Positions 45,400 through 55,999 of a DNA stretch of 64,000 nt are shown here, piece by piece. The stretch's first letter is position 1. Every line of letters starts with the position of its first letter. A program made the translations under genes and the position numbers. The stretch is from Chaenocephalus aceratus (taxonomy: Eukaryota > Chordata > Actinopteri > Perciformes > Channichthyidae), in contig CM043807.1 in assembly GCA_023974075.1 (NCBI GenBank), positions 5,892,513 through 5,956,512 on the forward strand. The letters are read 5' to 3'. Below the pieces are notes generated by a model. It ran no database searches, was not told the DNA's origin, and worked only from the letters and a program-made list of their open reading frames with translations.

Positions 45400-45885
45400 C
45401 TCTGGTTAAGCTTGAGTCCATACTTGTGTATGCGCTCCAGCACCTTTTTCAGCCTCTCATTGTGTTCTTGTAGTGTAGAGCCCCACACAATGATGTCATC
45501 AACATACTCTAATACCGTCCAGCCCCTCAATGATGTGCTCCATCGCTCTGTGAAATATTTTGGATGCTGAGATTATCCCAAAGGGCAGTCTGAGGAAGCA
45601 ATATCTGCTGAATGGTGTATTAAAGGTGCAATATTTGGTGCTGCTTTCATCCAGTTTCAGCTGCCAAAAGCCTTGAGACGCATCAAGCTTTGTGAAGAAG
45701 CTGGCACCTGCCATTTCACTTGTGATTTCCTCACGCTTGGGTATCTGATAATGTTCACGCTTGATGTTTTCATTAACATCTTTTGGGTCCATACACACTC
45801 TTAAATCACCACTTTTCTTCTTTACACAGACCATCGAGTTAACCCAGTCTGTTGGCTCCTCAACTTTTTTTATCACTCCGAGCAT
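45400..45885 (-). pseudogene. Gypsy reverse transcriptase region
   Basis: Blocks seen: WVNSMVCVKKKSGDLRVCMD, FFTKLDASQGFWQLKLD (first catalytic Asp) and FLRLPFGIISA. After a one-base shift near 45510 comes the YVDD box (complement near 45487-45500). The break is within the catalytic region, so no single frame encodes the enzyme. Confidence 0.9.
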
Positions 45886-46132
45886 GTCATTCTGTCGAGC
45901 TCTTTCTTTAAGCGATCTCTGAGTGGCGCTGGAACTCTTCTTGCAGCATGCACAACTGGCTGTGCATTTTCTTTGAGCTGGATTTTGTATGTGAAGGGCA
46001 ACACACCAAAACCCTTAAACACATCTGCATAACTCTGTACTATACAATCAATTGAGTCATTTGGTGTACTCACAGTTGTGTTGATGCAATACACTCTCTT
46101 GACAAGTTCCAAATCTTCACATGCTTTATCAG

Positions 46133-46363
46133 TCAGCAGTGAATCAAGTCCATCAGCGACAACAGAGAAAAGTAGGTGGTGCACTTTACCTTTAATATGC
46201 ACACACCCAAACTGTTGATTTTCTTCCCATTATAATCTTTTAGTGCCCGTGTTCTTTTTTTAATTTGTGGCTTATCTTTCATTGCCTTGATGTCAGACAG
46301 GCTCATCAGGTTTGCTTTTGCACCAGTATCCAGTTTCATAGTTATTATTGTCCCGTTAATCAT
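46133..46363 (-). pseudogene. Gypsy protease region
   Basis: Contains the aspartic protease signature LDTGAKANLMS. The fragment is short and continues in a shifted frame toward 45873-46202, indicating decay. Confidence 0.8.
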
Positions 46364-46371
46364 CAGTGGAG

Positions 46372-47271
46372 CTATCCATGTGTCTTCTCTGATTGCATTA
46401 ACCTCTTTTGCTCAGTTTCACAGTTCACCATGCCAACAAAAAATGTCTCACTTAAATCATCGTCTTCCACTATGTTTACAGACTTTCCTTTCTTCCTCTC
46501 ATTTCCTTTTGAGAAGCACTGCTTAGCAAAATGGTTCTGGCCCTGGCAATTAGAGCATTGCTTACCAAATGCCGGACACTGTCGTGGTTTGTGCTTCGAG
46601 CCGCAGCGCTTACAGCTGAATGTCCCTTCTTCCGACCGCTGTGTAGGCCGCGTCTGTGCGCGCCATTTGCCTTGGCTGGAGACCGCACCAACTGCTGCGC
46701 CATCACTCACGTTAGCCGCGCCCGCCATCTCGCTGAAAGTCCTGACGTGCATTTGGGACAGCTCGCTTGCATGGCAGATTTTTATAGCTGCTTCACATGT
46801 CAGCTCCGTTTTCCTTAGCAGCCTTTCTCTGACCTTTTTATCCTCCACGCCAAAAACGATCTGGTCCCGTATCATGGAGTCCCTCAGCTTACATGTAGCA
46901 AAGTTGCATGACTGTGCTTTTAGCTTCAGGTCAGTCAGAAAGCTATCAAAAGGCTCCTGCTGCTGCACACGTGAACGTAATACATATCTCTCGTATGTTT
47001 CGTTCTTTCTGGGAGAGCAGTGGGCATCAAATTTCTCGAGCACTTTATCCAGTTTGTCTTTATCAGCCTGCTCTTCATACACAAAAGTAGTGTACACTTC
47101 TATCGCCTTTGGGCTTGCTATAGTTAGCAGTAGCGCTACCTTCCTAGCATCCGGCTTAGTTTCCAGTCCCATGGCCGTGATGTAAAGCTGGAACTGCTGC
47201 TTGAAGGACCGCCAGTTGCTGTCGACATTTCCCGAAAGTTTTAGCGTCTCCGGTGGCTTTAATGAATCCAT
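46372..47271 (-). pseudogene. Gypsy gag
   Basis: The first ATG is at 47271, 66 bases inside the 5' LTR; the open frame reaches back to a GTG at 47283. It encodes about 299 residues: a retrotrans_gag-type capsid region, then two zinc knuckles, CKRCGSKHKPRQC and CSNCQGQNHFAKQC (CCHC), which bind the element's RNA during particle assembly. The frame stays open to its stop; protease follows in another frame. Confidence 0.88.
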
Positions 47272-47336
47272 GTCGCTTGTCACAACTCCTCACTTAATGT
47301 GTTTTTATTTTACTTCATAATTTACTCCTGGTACCA

Positions 47337-47507
47337 TGTTTTGTTTGTTAGTCTAATAATGAACTGACTCGTGCTCCGTGCTAAAGTGTTAGCCAAGTTT
47401 AATCAAGAGCTCTTGTTCGGGTCCCTTACCGTACATGTGGATTTAAACATAGGTCACAACTATGTGGCGACACCTTGTGGTAGGAGTGTGTATCTATCTA
47501 ATCAACA
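47337..47507 (-). repeat. Gypsy 5' LTR
   Basis: 171 bases, nearly identical to 40722-40888 except a 4-base insertion (GAGC context near 47405) and a substitution near 47355, indicating a fairly recent insertion. The adjacent TGGTACCAGGAG (47325-47336, minus strand) is in the primer-binding position, with the TGG start expected of a tRNA-primed site. Confidence 0.92.
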
Positions 47508-47512
47508 CACAC

Positions 47513-49693
47513 ATGCCAGCTAAGGTCAGAAGAGCTTTATTTAACAGCTGGTCTTATGTTTGTGAACCCTGTTGTTAATTGATAACATTACATTACATTA
47601 ATTGATAAGCCTGAAACATGCACTTGTCAAGGTTCAGAGGCAAATTTTGCAAATACTGTATGGCAGTAGCCATCGATCAGCTTAAGATAAGATATATTTT
47701 ATTGATCCCAAGTTGGAACATTTGCGTGACATCAGCATGTGTAACAGTTGTAAATATGCAGTGGTGTTTATTTGTAAATCATTTAGTATAATCACACAAA
47801 TTCTTTGTTTTATATTTAACAATTCTGTGTTCTTTATTGATTGTTCAATACCTGACAAGGCCGGAGATGAAATATCTACATACATCTTATAAGAGTATAA
47901 TACATTATGTATAATATCAGTTAAAATAAGTGCTTCAACATAGTTAACATTACTGGAGGTATGCACAAATATTGATAGATGTCTTGTAATGCACTATTGA
48001 GGAACCTGCGACCCAAGTTTTTCATTCAATGCATAACTATACCATAGTTATGTAGGATTACATTATATGATATGTCAATAAACCTTAGAAAATCTTGAAA
48101 TCTTGAAAGGGATGTGCAAAATAGTCATTATATATAGTCTTTAATTAACTATTAGTAGAGAATAACGAGTAATGAATATACTTTATAGGGATCCTATTAA
48201 TATCTAATAATAAAAATAATGAAATTCAATAACATGCTTTAACCACTAGGTGTCCCTTTATATCAGCTGTGCACCTTTATGGTGTAAATACAGCCTATCT
48301 ACCAATTGGATCAAATATAAAAGTCAGCGTATTGTGTGAAAAGAAATGTAAGATGTTGTTTAATGGCTGATATATTTATGATCCACGTCACGTTTTCAGT
48401 TCCTCATGTTTGTCTTCTCATCAGGGCTCTATAAATACAGAACTACGGCAGATATGTAATATTTAATGCAGCCGAACCGTGTATTACAATGCCGTTATGT
48501 GATGACTTTCAAAGAGAAAAGCAAGCACAATCGGAATAAAGTATTATTATTTTTTTTTTTAATGTTTTCTGTCTGTTTCCGGTATTTGTTAATGACGATG
48601 TGCTGTGAGATGTGAGACTGGAATTACACAGGGGAAAATAACGGAGGCTATCTTTAGATGCGGATTTTGTTAAACTAATATGTTTGCGCTGTGGACCAAC
48701 ACTATACATTGACGGGGAAGGGGGTAGCAATAAAGATAACACCATTAAACAGTTACACAACATAACAGAAATAATATCGATAGCAGCGTCCCTAGCAACC
48801 ACCTTGGTAACAATGAAAACGTTCTATGGACGCAATTTCCTGAAGTAATCTTCGTAATAACTAGCAAACTAAAGATCATGTGCATCAACTGCACACATAA
48901 TCTGAAATAACAACTCATATTTCTCGCATCAAATGACATCAAAACGCATTTTAATGGCCAAACTAACTTTAAAATAGTCATTTTCCACCGAGAATAAAAC
49001 GAAGTTCGGCCATGTTTTTTTTTTCTGCAGGGAGAAATTTGAAGATCACGTGAATGCCAGCCATTGGAATGAATGGTGAAAAAAACAAAACAATAGAGTC
49101 TGGAGGCAGACCGCAGATAAATTGCGTTGTTAACAACCTCATGATAACCTCATATGTTTTTAACTTAGGATCATACCTGTGTTTAGTCTAGAAAAAGGTA
49201 AATGTGTGCATTTTATTATAAAGTTGTGTATATTTACAGACCATTGCAAAAACTAAGAAGCTTATAAACCTCAGGTTTAAAACTAAAAGAGCTTTGAAAC
49301 ACAATGTTTGGAGTTTTATTTGAGTTATTCATTTAAACTTTTTGTCTAAGAGATGCTGATTTGAAACCGTTGTTACATACAGTTACGGCATTTCCTGTTT
49401 CTGCCGGAGAGAGGGGAGGCCGTCCCAAAGCTTGCTGCTGTATTTACTCCCTCCATCTGACAGGAGGGAGCCTCGTTGAGCTGCGAGTGTGGCTACAGAC
49501 GGAGTTCACTCCATCACGGAGGGGTAGGGTCGAGGGAGTGGTTTGGAATTGGGCCTAAAGCTGAGAGTCATTCACATCCCTAGAATGCGTTGGGGGCGGG
49601 GTTCATAACCCTTTAGGAGACGCCCCCTATAGGAAACGCCCCCTGCCTGCGGTCTGCATCCAGATCTATGATCCAGACCCATCTAAAAAAAAC
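47513..49693. other. Interior of the 10.4-kb element, no gene
   Basis: AT-rich. 47945-48190 is a direct match to 58930-59145; 48455-48535 is an inverse match to 57896-57970. An inverted LINE 3' end (TAAGATAAGATATATTTTATTGATCCC-like) lies at 47682-47715. Confidence 0.7.
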
Positions 49694-50188
49694 GGGGTTT
49701 GTCAAACAGAGCACATGGTGTAGTCCAAACGATAGCTGGGGATTCTGGGTAGTGTAGTGTCTTCTGCCATCCTTTACTCCGAAAAAATATTTGTTTCTCC
49801 GAATCGAAGGGGAAAAATACAAAAGCATTGCACACAATTTAAACCAATCAATGTTGTGTAATTAACAAGGATAATCTGGTGTTTTTGAGTCGATGAGTTG
49901 TGCAGATATCACTGTAAAATCAATCGACAGTAAGGGGAATACTTACTTCCGGGTGTACAATTATCCGTTATCCAATGAGAATGGACGCTCACATTGCCTT
50001 TAAGGACAGCCGGCATAAACGAATGCCGTGCTTCCATGAGCGTCAAATGGGATGGGAATACATTGCAATCAGTTGAAAGCTATTTGCGTCCCTTTATGAA
50101 GCTGAAGGAGCCTAGGAGCGTCACAACTGCACGCCACGGACACTGACCAAACGTCGCTCCTGGACGATTATGGAGTGAGAGTGTGTTG
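49694..50188. repeat. Right inverted arm of the 10.4-kb element
   Basis: Partner of 39829-40325. The outermost bases read GAGTGAGAGTGTGTTG. Confidence 0.9.
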
Positions 50189-50285
50189 CCCTCTCAGTGA
50201 GGGTGCAGCGAGCTGTTTGGCTGATGCAGAGCGGAGTGCACGTGCTGGGGTGTACGGTTTAACCATGTTCTGGATGTAGAACAAC
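50189..50285 (-). mobile_element. LINE fragment (5' half), split from 39465-39828
   Basis: The reverse strand matches 9851-9920 (ACATGGTTAAACTGTACACCCCAGC, CTCTGCATCAACC). It resumes at AGTGAGGGTGCAGCGAG, exactly where the left fragment stops. Confidence 0.88.
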
Positions 50286-50880
50286 GTGTCCTGGATGTAG
50301 AACAACACATGAGCTCAACAGCAAACATATTATAAGCAAGTAAAAAAGAATAAGGAACACTATCATGTATTATAAGACACACTTATTACATGCAGCTGGA
50401 GCTCACACAGTTAAACAGAGCCCAGATATAGTTACATTTTTACATAATGTGCACGTATTATAACCCAATTATTTCCGTCATTCTTATTCAATGTAACCTG
50501 GGCAGAGATTATTTTAATTATATTTAAAACAAGAGTATCATAGCATTTGAACCTTATGGAGAAGTCTGTTGGAACTGACTGGAGGTTCGATGAGAACATG
50601 TACTTTCATTTATCAAATATTGCTACTGTAGAACAGGTCACTCCAGTTTTATGTTGATTAATCAATGCTTCACCGCCCACTCAAGATGAATCATTCACGC
50701 ACTTAAAAGCAGCACGTCCACTTCAGAAAGAATGTACAGCATTGTATTGTCTGAAAGAAGATACCTCTGCCTCCTAATTTGTTATTATAATCTGTAACAA
50801 AGAGCAGCTGAGTAAAGAGCTCTGATCTTACTGTGATAGAACCCTTTATAGTCTAAGTGACCAAGAAACCTTCACAGACT
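50286..50880. other. No gene seen
   Basis: AT-rich spacer. Confidence 0.45.
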
Positions 50881-50883
50881 CAA

Positions 50884-51690
50884 AGGGCCCTATTCTGCTC
50901 ATTTTCAGGTTCATATCATTATTAAGTGTCTCTACTGGGACATGTCTCCATGCTTTAATGTTCAAAAAGCTCTTTATTTTTCTCATACTGCCTGTGCTGC
51001 AGCACCTCTTTTCACCCTCTGTCTGAAACCAGAGCCCAGTCTGCTCTGATTGGTTAGCTGGCCGGCTCTGTTGTAACCTGTCAAAAGCTTAAAGATGTCC
51101 CGCCCCTTAGCCTATCACCTACAATGTGTTGGAGTGCTAGCCAATATAATTGTGAGTGTTATAGTGATGTCATTATGTAGTTGTGTGGGTGAGAAACTCC
51201 TCCATCTGGAGGGAATACAAGGATGTTAGCCGTTGCAGACCATTTTACCATACATGTATAACCAGGTTTGGGGAGTAACGGATTACATGTAACGGGATTA
51301 CGTAATCAGTATACAACAAAAAGATAACTGTACTCCTTACAGTCACATGAACAAATATGTAATCAGATTACTGGTACATGTTTTAAAATGGCGATTACTA
51401 GCAGGATTACAATGTTATAATGCGTTTTAAAAACAATAAAATATTATAGGTAGACGTTGTTGGGGAAATATTTTCCTTATTAAAAACATATTATTGATAT
51501 ATATTTGCTCTTGTATCTGCATTGCATTTGATATTGAGGTAATCCAAAAGTATCAGAAAGTAATCAGGTTACATAACTTTTTTACAGGTAACTAGTCATT
51601 TTAACGGAATACATTTTTAAAGTCACCCTCCCAACCCTGTATAAAACACACTATAGGAAAGTGAAAACCCAAACAATGCAATAGAGCCCC
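50884..51690. mobile_element. MITE (GGGGCCCTATT ends) with nested hAT-like element
   Basis: Left AAAGGGCCCTATTCTGCTCA and right TGCAATAGAGCCCCTTT are inverted ends of a common fish MITE. It is split at 51263-51639 by an element with CAGGTTTGGGGAGTAAC and CACCCTCCCAACCCTG ends and ATTACATGTAAC motifs, a known hAT type, although the flanking 8-mers are imperfect. Confidence 0.75.
51263..51639. mobile_element. Short hAT-like element
   Basis: Ends CAGGTTTGGGGAGTAACGG and its degenerate inverse ACCCTCCCAACCCTG. The flanks TGTATAAC and TATAAAAC only roughly agree. Confidence 0.65.
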
Positions 51691-52022
51691 TTTAATAAAG
51701 TACAACATATTCCAAAAATAATACAGTAAACTCAATCGTGATGCGTACACTTTTATTTTGTATTGATTTTGTTTGTTTCAAAGAGCACCTGTTAGATGAA
51801 TGATGTGACAGGGTATACCATTTTCTAAAACATTGCATTATGCTTTATATATTGCGTGTGTATTGAATGAAAAGTATATTTTACACCTCTGTTTTATTAC
51901 TATTATTGTAAGCTATGAAATGATGTCATCATATAATAAATGTTTATATGTGTTTGTATGTGTGACCCATGGTGGGTGTGTTAGTGTGGCAGTGCAGTCT
52001 AAAGGTATGTAGTCTGTGTGTG
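51691..52022. other. Presumed 3' UTR side of ninj2 cassette 4
   Basis: On the minus strand, AATAAA signals lie at about 51890 and 51753, some 130 and 270 bases after the cassette 4 stop codon. They could serve as its polyadenylation signals. Confidence 0.5.
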
Positions 52023-52186
52023 TCAGTGAATGCGCATCATGAGCCATGGAAAGTATCCAGTGCTCTGCATGGCGAAGGTACTGATGAAGAAGTTGAGGCC
52101 TGTAGTGATGAAGACTATGATGGTCGCTACGTTGTTCAGGTAATCCAGACGTGCCTGCAGGGTGGCGTTATTCAGGTTCCGACGGC
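52023..52186 (-). CDS. ninj2: Ninjurin-2, alternative terminal exon 4 (farthest)
   Basis: The acceptor TGTGTGTCACAG ends at 52187; the first two bases (GC) complete the split codon begun in the shared exon (G|GC, Gly). Then come RRNLNNATLQARLDYLNN and a hydrophobic helix (VATIIVFITTGLNFFISTF), ending GYFPWLMMRIH and TGA at 52023. The RLxxLNN motif followed by a 20-residue helix matches the last exon of vertebrate NINJ2 (and NINJ1). 53 residues, no frame damage. A 50-base CA/TG run lies just upstream of the acceptor. It could be used instead of exons 1-3, or be an inactive duplicate; transcripts would tell. Confidence 0.82.
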
Positions 52187-52188
52187 CT

Positions 52189-52190
52189 GT

Positions 52191-52241
<51 letters not shown>
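52189..52241. repeat. (CA)n microsatellite next to the cassette 4 acceptor
   Basis: About 26 CA units; on the transcript strand this is a UG repeat directly upstream of the 3' splice site. Confidence 0.95.
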
Positions 52242-52246
<5 letters not shown>

Positions 52247-52337
52247 TATGCACGCACAATAGAGAAAGACAGTGTTCAAACTACATTTTGACAAACTAAA
52301 GGGCTACTATTCATCTCTCCTTTAACCGCACCATGCT

Positions 52338-52339
52338 CC

Positions 52340-52408
<69 letters not shown>
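52338..52408. repeat. (CA)n microsatellite
   Basis: About 35 CA units between cassettes 3 and 4. Confidence 0.95.
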
Positions 52409-52409
<1 letters not shown>

Positions 52410-52866
52410 AATCTTCAGCAAGAATGACAATGAGCATTGCATAGGATTTAGTTAAATTACTCGATTTATTCAGCTCTTACATACATAATCAAGGGATATC
52501 TCTTATTTTTCTCTATTTATGGCATTGAACCACAGAATCCTTTTCTAAATCAAACTCATTTTCAGAAGAAAATATATTACACTTTTTTTAACCACTAACC
52601 AAACAATGGGGACACTAAAACTGTTGTCAAAACACATACTTGAACCCATGCAGAGTTTATGTAAACTATGTTATTGCATAAAATATGCATAAATAATGCA
52701 TATACATAGATATTTTGCTGGTTAAATGGGAAATATTTTAGTTGGATTACAATGTGAATACATTATAAAAAGGATCAAATAAATGAGAAGTGATATTTGA
52801 TCTTATGCAGAATTGTGAATATAAACTTTGAATCAACATGTTGATGTGTGAGTTTCTGAGGGTGTG

Positions 52867-53033
52867 TCAGAAGTGGAGTCGAGCCAGCAGCCAGCGGAAG
52901 AAGCCAGTCCTCTTAGAGCCGAAGAAGCTGACGAAGAAGTTTATCACTGTGGTGACGAAGATGACGCCTGTAGCAAGGTTGTTTAGGTAGTCCAGACGTT
53001 TCTGATTGGACACCACGTTCAGGTCCCTGCGGG
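52867..53033 (-). CDS. ninj2: Ninjurin-2, alternative terminal exon 3
   Basis: The acceptor TGTGTTGTAG ends at 53034; the phase is as in the other copies (G|CC, Ala). It encodes RRDLNVVSNQKRLDYLNN, a helix LATGVIFVTTVINFFVSFFG, then KRTGFF and WLLARLHF with TGA at 52867: 54 residues plus the split one. This copy and copy 1 are closest to the canonical NINJ2 pattern (NLN..., LNNxAT, xxNxFxxxFG, RTGF). An AATAAA on the minus strand near 52463 lies about 400 bases downstream. The acceptor is preceded by a short UG run and contains TAG rather than CAG. Confidence 0.85.
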
Positions 53034-53343
53034 CTACAACACACACACACACAAACATACTATTTCAAACACTTCAAACACATCCACACACACCTATATA
53101 ATTGATGCATCCATACTCACACATACACACTCAAACTTACCAGGCATGCATACAGTAGGCCTATAGCACCCATAAATAGGCTTTATCATTCACTCACACT
53201 GTCGAGTTTATTCTGACCCTAACTCAACAAATATAATTGACTGTAATGCATCTTATTGGTTTCTAAATTGACGATATTGAATCTTTTTTTCTTTAACTGC
53301 TCAGTACCAAGTTATTCAGAAGCTTTCTTTTCGAGAGTTAGAC

Positions 53344-53957
53344 CAGTGGTTCCCAAAGTGGGGGGCGTGCCCCCCTCCTGGGGGGCGCAGAGGCATGACA
53401 GGCGAGAGACCAGGAGGAAAAATGGTTATTAAAAAAAAAAAAAAAGATTAAAAGAAAAGTGATTTGTAAAATATCCATAAAGAAAAAGTAAATCTGCTTA
53501 CAGTTCTGTTTCATATGCATGTTGAGAGAGGTATCCATAGATCTCTTCATTTTGCTCTCAAAGTGCACCAGATTGATGCTTTTAACTTCAATATTTAAAA
53601 ATAAATCTTCCCGGGGGAGCTTGTCCCTAGACCCCCCTATGTGAGGTCCACACACCAGCTATAAAAATAGCACTTGACACCTATATGCCGTGAGCTGATT
53701 ATCGAGCCTTCATTGTAACAGTCGCGGGTACACTGTGTATATGCGTGCACGTTGCAGTAGAAAATTCCACTGTAGCGCCCGGTACCTTAATGGGAAATCC
53801 TAAATGTTTGAGCATCCTCTATGAAACGTCAAGCTACCCCACAGCACCCCCAAAATAAATCTCTGGCGCCGCCACTGAGCCTGACTTGTGTTGGGGGGGC
53901 CCGACTTTTTTTTTTATCCAAAGGGGGGGCCTGAAAGAAAATGTTTGAGAACCACTG
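53344..53957. mobile_element. hAT-like transposon between ninj2 cassettes 2 and 3
   Basis: Ends CAGTGGTTCCCAAAGTGGG and TTTGAGAACCACTG; the perfect duplication AGTTAGAC lies at 53336-53343 and 53958-53965. The interior shares blocks with 15.7-15.96 and 21.65-21.9 kb and includes a GGCGCCGCCACTG end near 53863. No transposase. Confidence 0.92.
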
Positions 53958-53965
53958 AGTTAGAC

Positions 53966-54490
53966 GATAAGATTGATACCAGTCATAGTTTTACAACAAA
54001 CATTTAACTGGAGCCAGCAGCCTATTAGCCTAGCAAAAAAACTTGAAAGGTACTTTAAATAATAATAATATCTGTTGTGAGCAGGTGAGCTGGTAGGCAG
54101 CCTTGGTTACACTTGAACACAGCCATGCTAGCTGTTTCCCCCTGTTTTGTGTCTTTTTGCTAAGCTAACTAGCTGCTTCTAGACGGGGACGCATTCTCCC
54201 AAATGTAGCCTTGAGGCTTAATGCTGAACCAAACTTTAAGTGTGAATATGTGTATGTTTGTAAGTGTAAAAGTGTAAAACCTTAACAGGAGGTTAAAGTG
54301 TAGCATTTTGTTTAGCAACTGAATGGATAAAGATGAAAGCTGCTTCTGTTTGTGTAGGATTTAAAACATCAGTGCCTCCTGGTGGTTGTGTTAGGAATTA
54401 CAGTTTGAACTTTTAAGCTTTCACATAAAAAATATAATGTATGTAAGCTTTGTATATAAATGTACGCACAGTGATACATCTACTGATTGT
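53966..54490. other. Spacer between ninj2 cassettes; no gene
   Basis: AT-rich, no exon-like frame; no sign of duplicated upstream ninj2 exons. Confidence 0.55.
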
Positions 54491-54493
54491 GTT

Positions 54494-54663
54494 TCAGAGA
54501 ATGAAACGCTGAAGCAGCCATCGCAGGAAGCAGCTGCGCTGTGTGCCAAAGGCGGATTTGATGATGTTGACGATGAGGGTGAGGAAGATGATGCCGGTGA
54601 TCAAATTATTCAAGAAGTTTAACAACCGCTGATAAGAGGACAGGACGGTCATTTCACAACGAG
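54494..54663 (-). CDS. ninj2: Ninjurin-2, alternative terminal exon 2 (most divergent)
   Basis: The acceptor TGTGTGTGCAG ends at 54664, fused to a (TG)n tract of about 170 bases; there is no usual pyrimidine tract. The split codon is again G|CT (Ala). It encodes RCEMTVLSSYQRLLNFLNN, a helix LITGIIFLTLIVNIIKSAFG, then QRSCFLRWLLQRFIL and TGA at 54494: 55 residues plus the split one. The family motif LNNxxTGxxF and the Asn in the helix are kept, but the N-terminal side is diverged, a Lys lies near the helix end and a Cys follows it. The intact frame implies constraint or recent origin. Confidence 0.8.
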
Positions 54664-54839
<176 letters not shown>

Positions 54840-54936
54840 GGTCCCCTGGCTCAGTCCATTCATACTATAAATGAAGAAATAGTACAGAAAATGTTTGTAA
54901 TTGATTAGTACTTTAAGTAGAATAATAAGTCCTGAG

Positions 54937-54972
54937 TGTGTGTGTGTGTGTGTTGTGTGTGTGTGTGTGTGT
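54937..54972. repeat. (TG)n microsatellite
   Basis: TG run with one break, opposite in orientation to the neighbouring CA tract. Confidence 0.9.
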
Positions 54973-55079
54973 GCGCGTGTCCGTGCGTATGTGTGTGTAA
55001 AGAGTTTGAATACATCTAAATCTTTCCCTACTTTGTAAAAACTCCACATATCTGAATTATTCCCTCACAAGTCACAAGG

Positions 55080-55234
55080 TCAGTAATGCATCCTGGCAAA
55101 GAGGCCGGTGCGCTCCATCCCGAAGACGGTGATGAAGATGTTGGTGACGAAGATGAGGAAGATGATGATGGTTATGGTGTTGTTCAGGCTGTCCATGCGC
55201 TTCTGGTTGGCCTCTTCATTGATGTCTCGCCGAG
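55080..55234 (-). CDS. ninj2: Ninjurin-2, alternative terminal exon 1 (nearest)
   Basis: The acceptor GCTTGTTGCAG ends at 55235; the split codon is G|CT (Ala). It encodes RRDINEEANQKRMDSLNN, a helix TITIIIFLIFVTNIFITVFG, then MERTGLFARMHY and TGA at 55080: 50 residues plus the split one. NIFITVFG is nearly the canonical NIFITAFG of ninjurins, and the length fits NINJ2 best. Being nearest to the shared exons, it is the likely default terminal exon. The intron from 55541 is only 306 bases. Confidence 0.88.
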
Positions 55235-55235
55235 C

Positions 55236-55540
55236 TGCAACAAGCACGCACATGTACACACACACACCAAAAATAACAACAAAACTACATAGAAGTGGCA
55301 GAGAAATATTCCAATGCCTGTGTTTCTTTTCTTTCATGAGTCTTGTATATTCATAGTGGTTGCTTTCAGCTGTTTCCTGACAAAGCAGACCAGAAAGTAA
55401 CCTGGACTCTCACTGCACTGTGTGTATTTTAAAAGTATATACATAGTGAGTGAATTAGTATGTTATATGATTGGTTAAAAACATGGAGGATGGAGAGTAC
55501 ACCATATCTTAAGCTTAATGCTGCAATTTGATTGGCTCAC
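55236..55540. other. Intron between the shared ninj2 exon and cassette 1
   Basis: 306-base intron with a short CA run next to the acceptor (55257-55268); otherwise no feature. Confidence 0.6.
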
Positions 55541-55620
55541 CAATGATGATGATCAGGACTCCAGCCACTATCTGCAGGGCCAGGGAGAAGGAGATGAGTA
55601 CCAGGACAGCAACGTAGTAC
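55541..55620 (-). CDS. ninj2: Ninjurin-2, shared exon for the first transmembrane helix
   Basis: The acceptor TTCTTCAG ends at 55621 and the donor ATTG|GTGAGC follows 55541. The 80-nt exon starts by completing AG|G (Arg) and ends with one base of a split codon. It encodes YYVAVLVLISFSLALQIVAG and VLIIII, the first membrane helix of the family (compare LVLISxSLxLQ in NINJ1). In NINJ1 this helix packs with the second membrane helix and the amphipathic N-terminal helices to form the filaments that rupture the plasma membrane. Every one of the four terminal exons is phase-compatible with it. Confidence 0.92.
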
Positions 55621-55705
55621 CTGAAGAAGAGGAAGGAAATATATGTGTGTCAATAAATACTTTATGATATGATGCATCAGGGAATGTGACGTTATTGACG
55701 TCCTT

Positions 55706-55728
55706 ATATATATATATATATATATATT
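55706..55728. repeat. (TA)n microsatellite
   Basis: About 11 TA units inside a ninj2 intron. Confidence 0.9.
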
Positions 55729-55835
55729 CTGCAGGATTAATAAACATTCTTTAATTTTAACTGAATTTGCAGCAAACCTTCAGACTTAATATTGCAGATT
55801 TGCCCTCGGCCTGAACTCTCTAACACACACGCACG

Positions 55836-55996
<161 letters not shown>

Positions 55997-55999
55997 TAC

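Larger units (their letters stand above)
40722..47507 (-). mobile_element. Ty3/gypsy LTR retrotransposon, decayed, with two hAT insertions
   Basis: Short LTRs flank the element, with the target duplication CACAC at 40717-40721 and 47508-47512. On the minus strand the order is 5' LTR, primer-binding site, gag, protease, reverse transcriptase, RNase H, integrase, a chromodomain-like tail region, a polypurine tract and 3' LTR. Integrase after RNase H defines Ty3/gypsy. No envelope gene is seen. Several frameshifts and two hATs (41475-42420 and 42615-43993) inactivate it. Confidence 0.93.
39829..50188. mobile_element. Long-terminal-inverted-repeat DNA transposon, 10.4 kb including a gypsy insertion
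   Basis: Arms 39829-40325 and 49694-50188 (about 495 bases each) are near-identical inverse complements, beginning CAACACACTCTCACTCCATA at the outer edge. The flanks CCCTCGC (39822-39828) and CCCTCTC (50189-50195) fit a short target duplication in a LINE that continues on both sides. The interior from 47.9 to 48.5 kb resembles 57.9-59.15 kb in the other long-inverted-repeat element, so they are one family. No transposase is recognisable. The gypsy element occupies 40722-47507. Superfamily is unresolved. Confidence 0.88.

Noticed and set aside
46265..47185. 306-codon plus-strand frame
   Set aside because: Exact antisense of the gypsy gag, which has diagnostic zinc knuckles on the minus strand.
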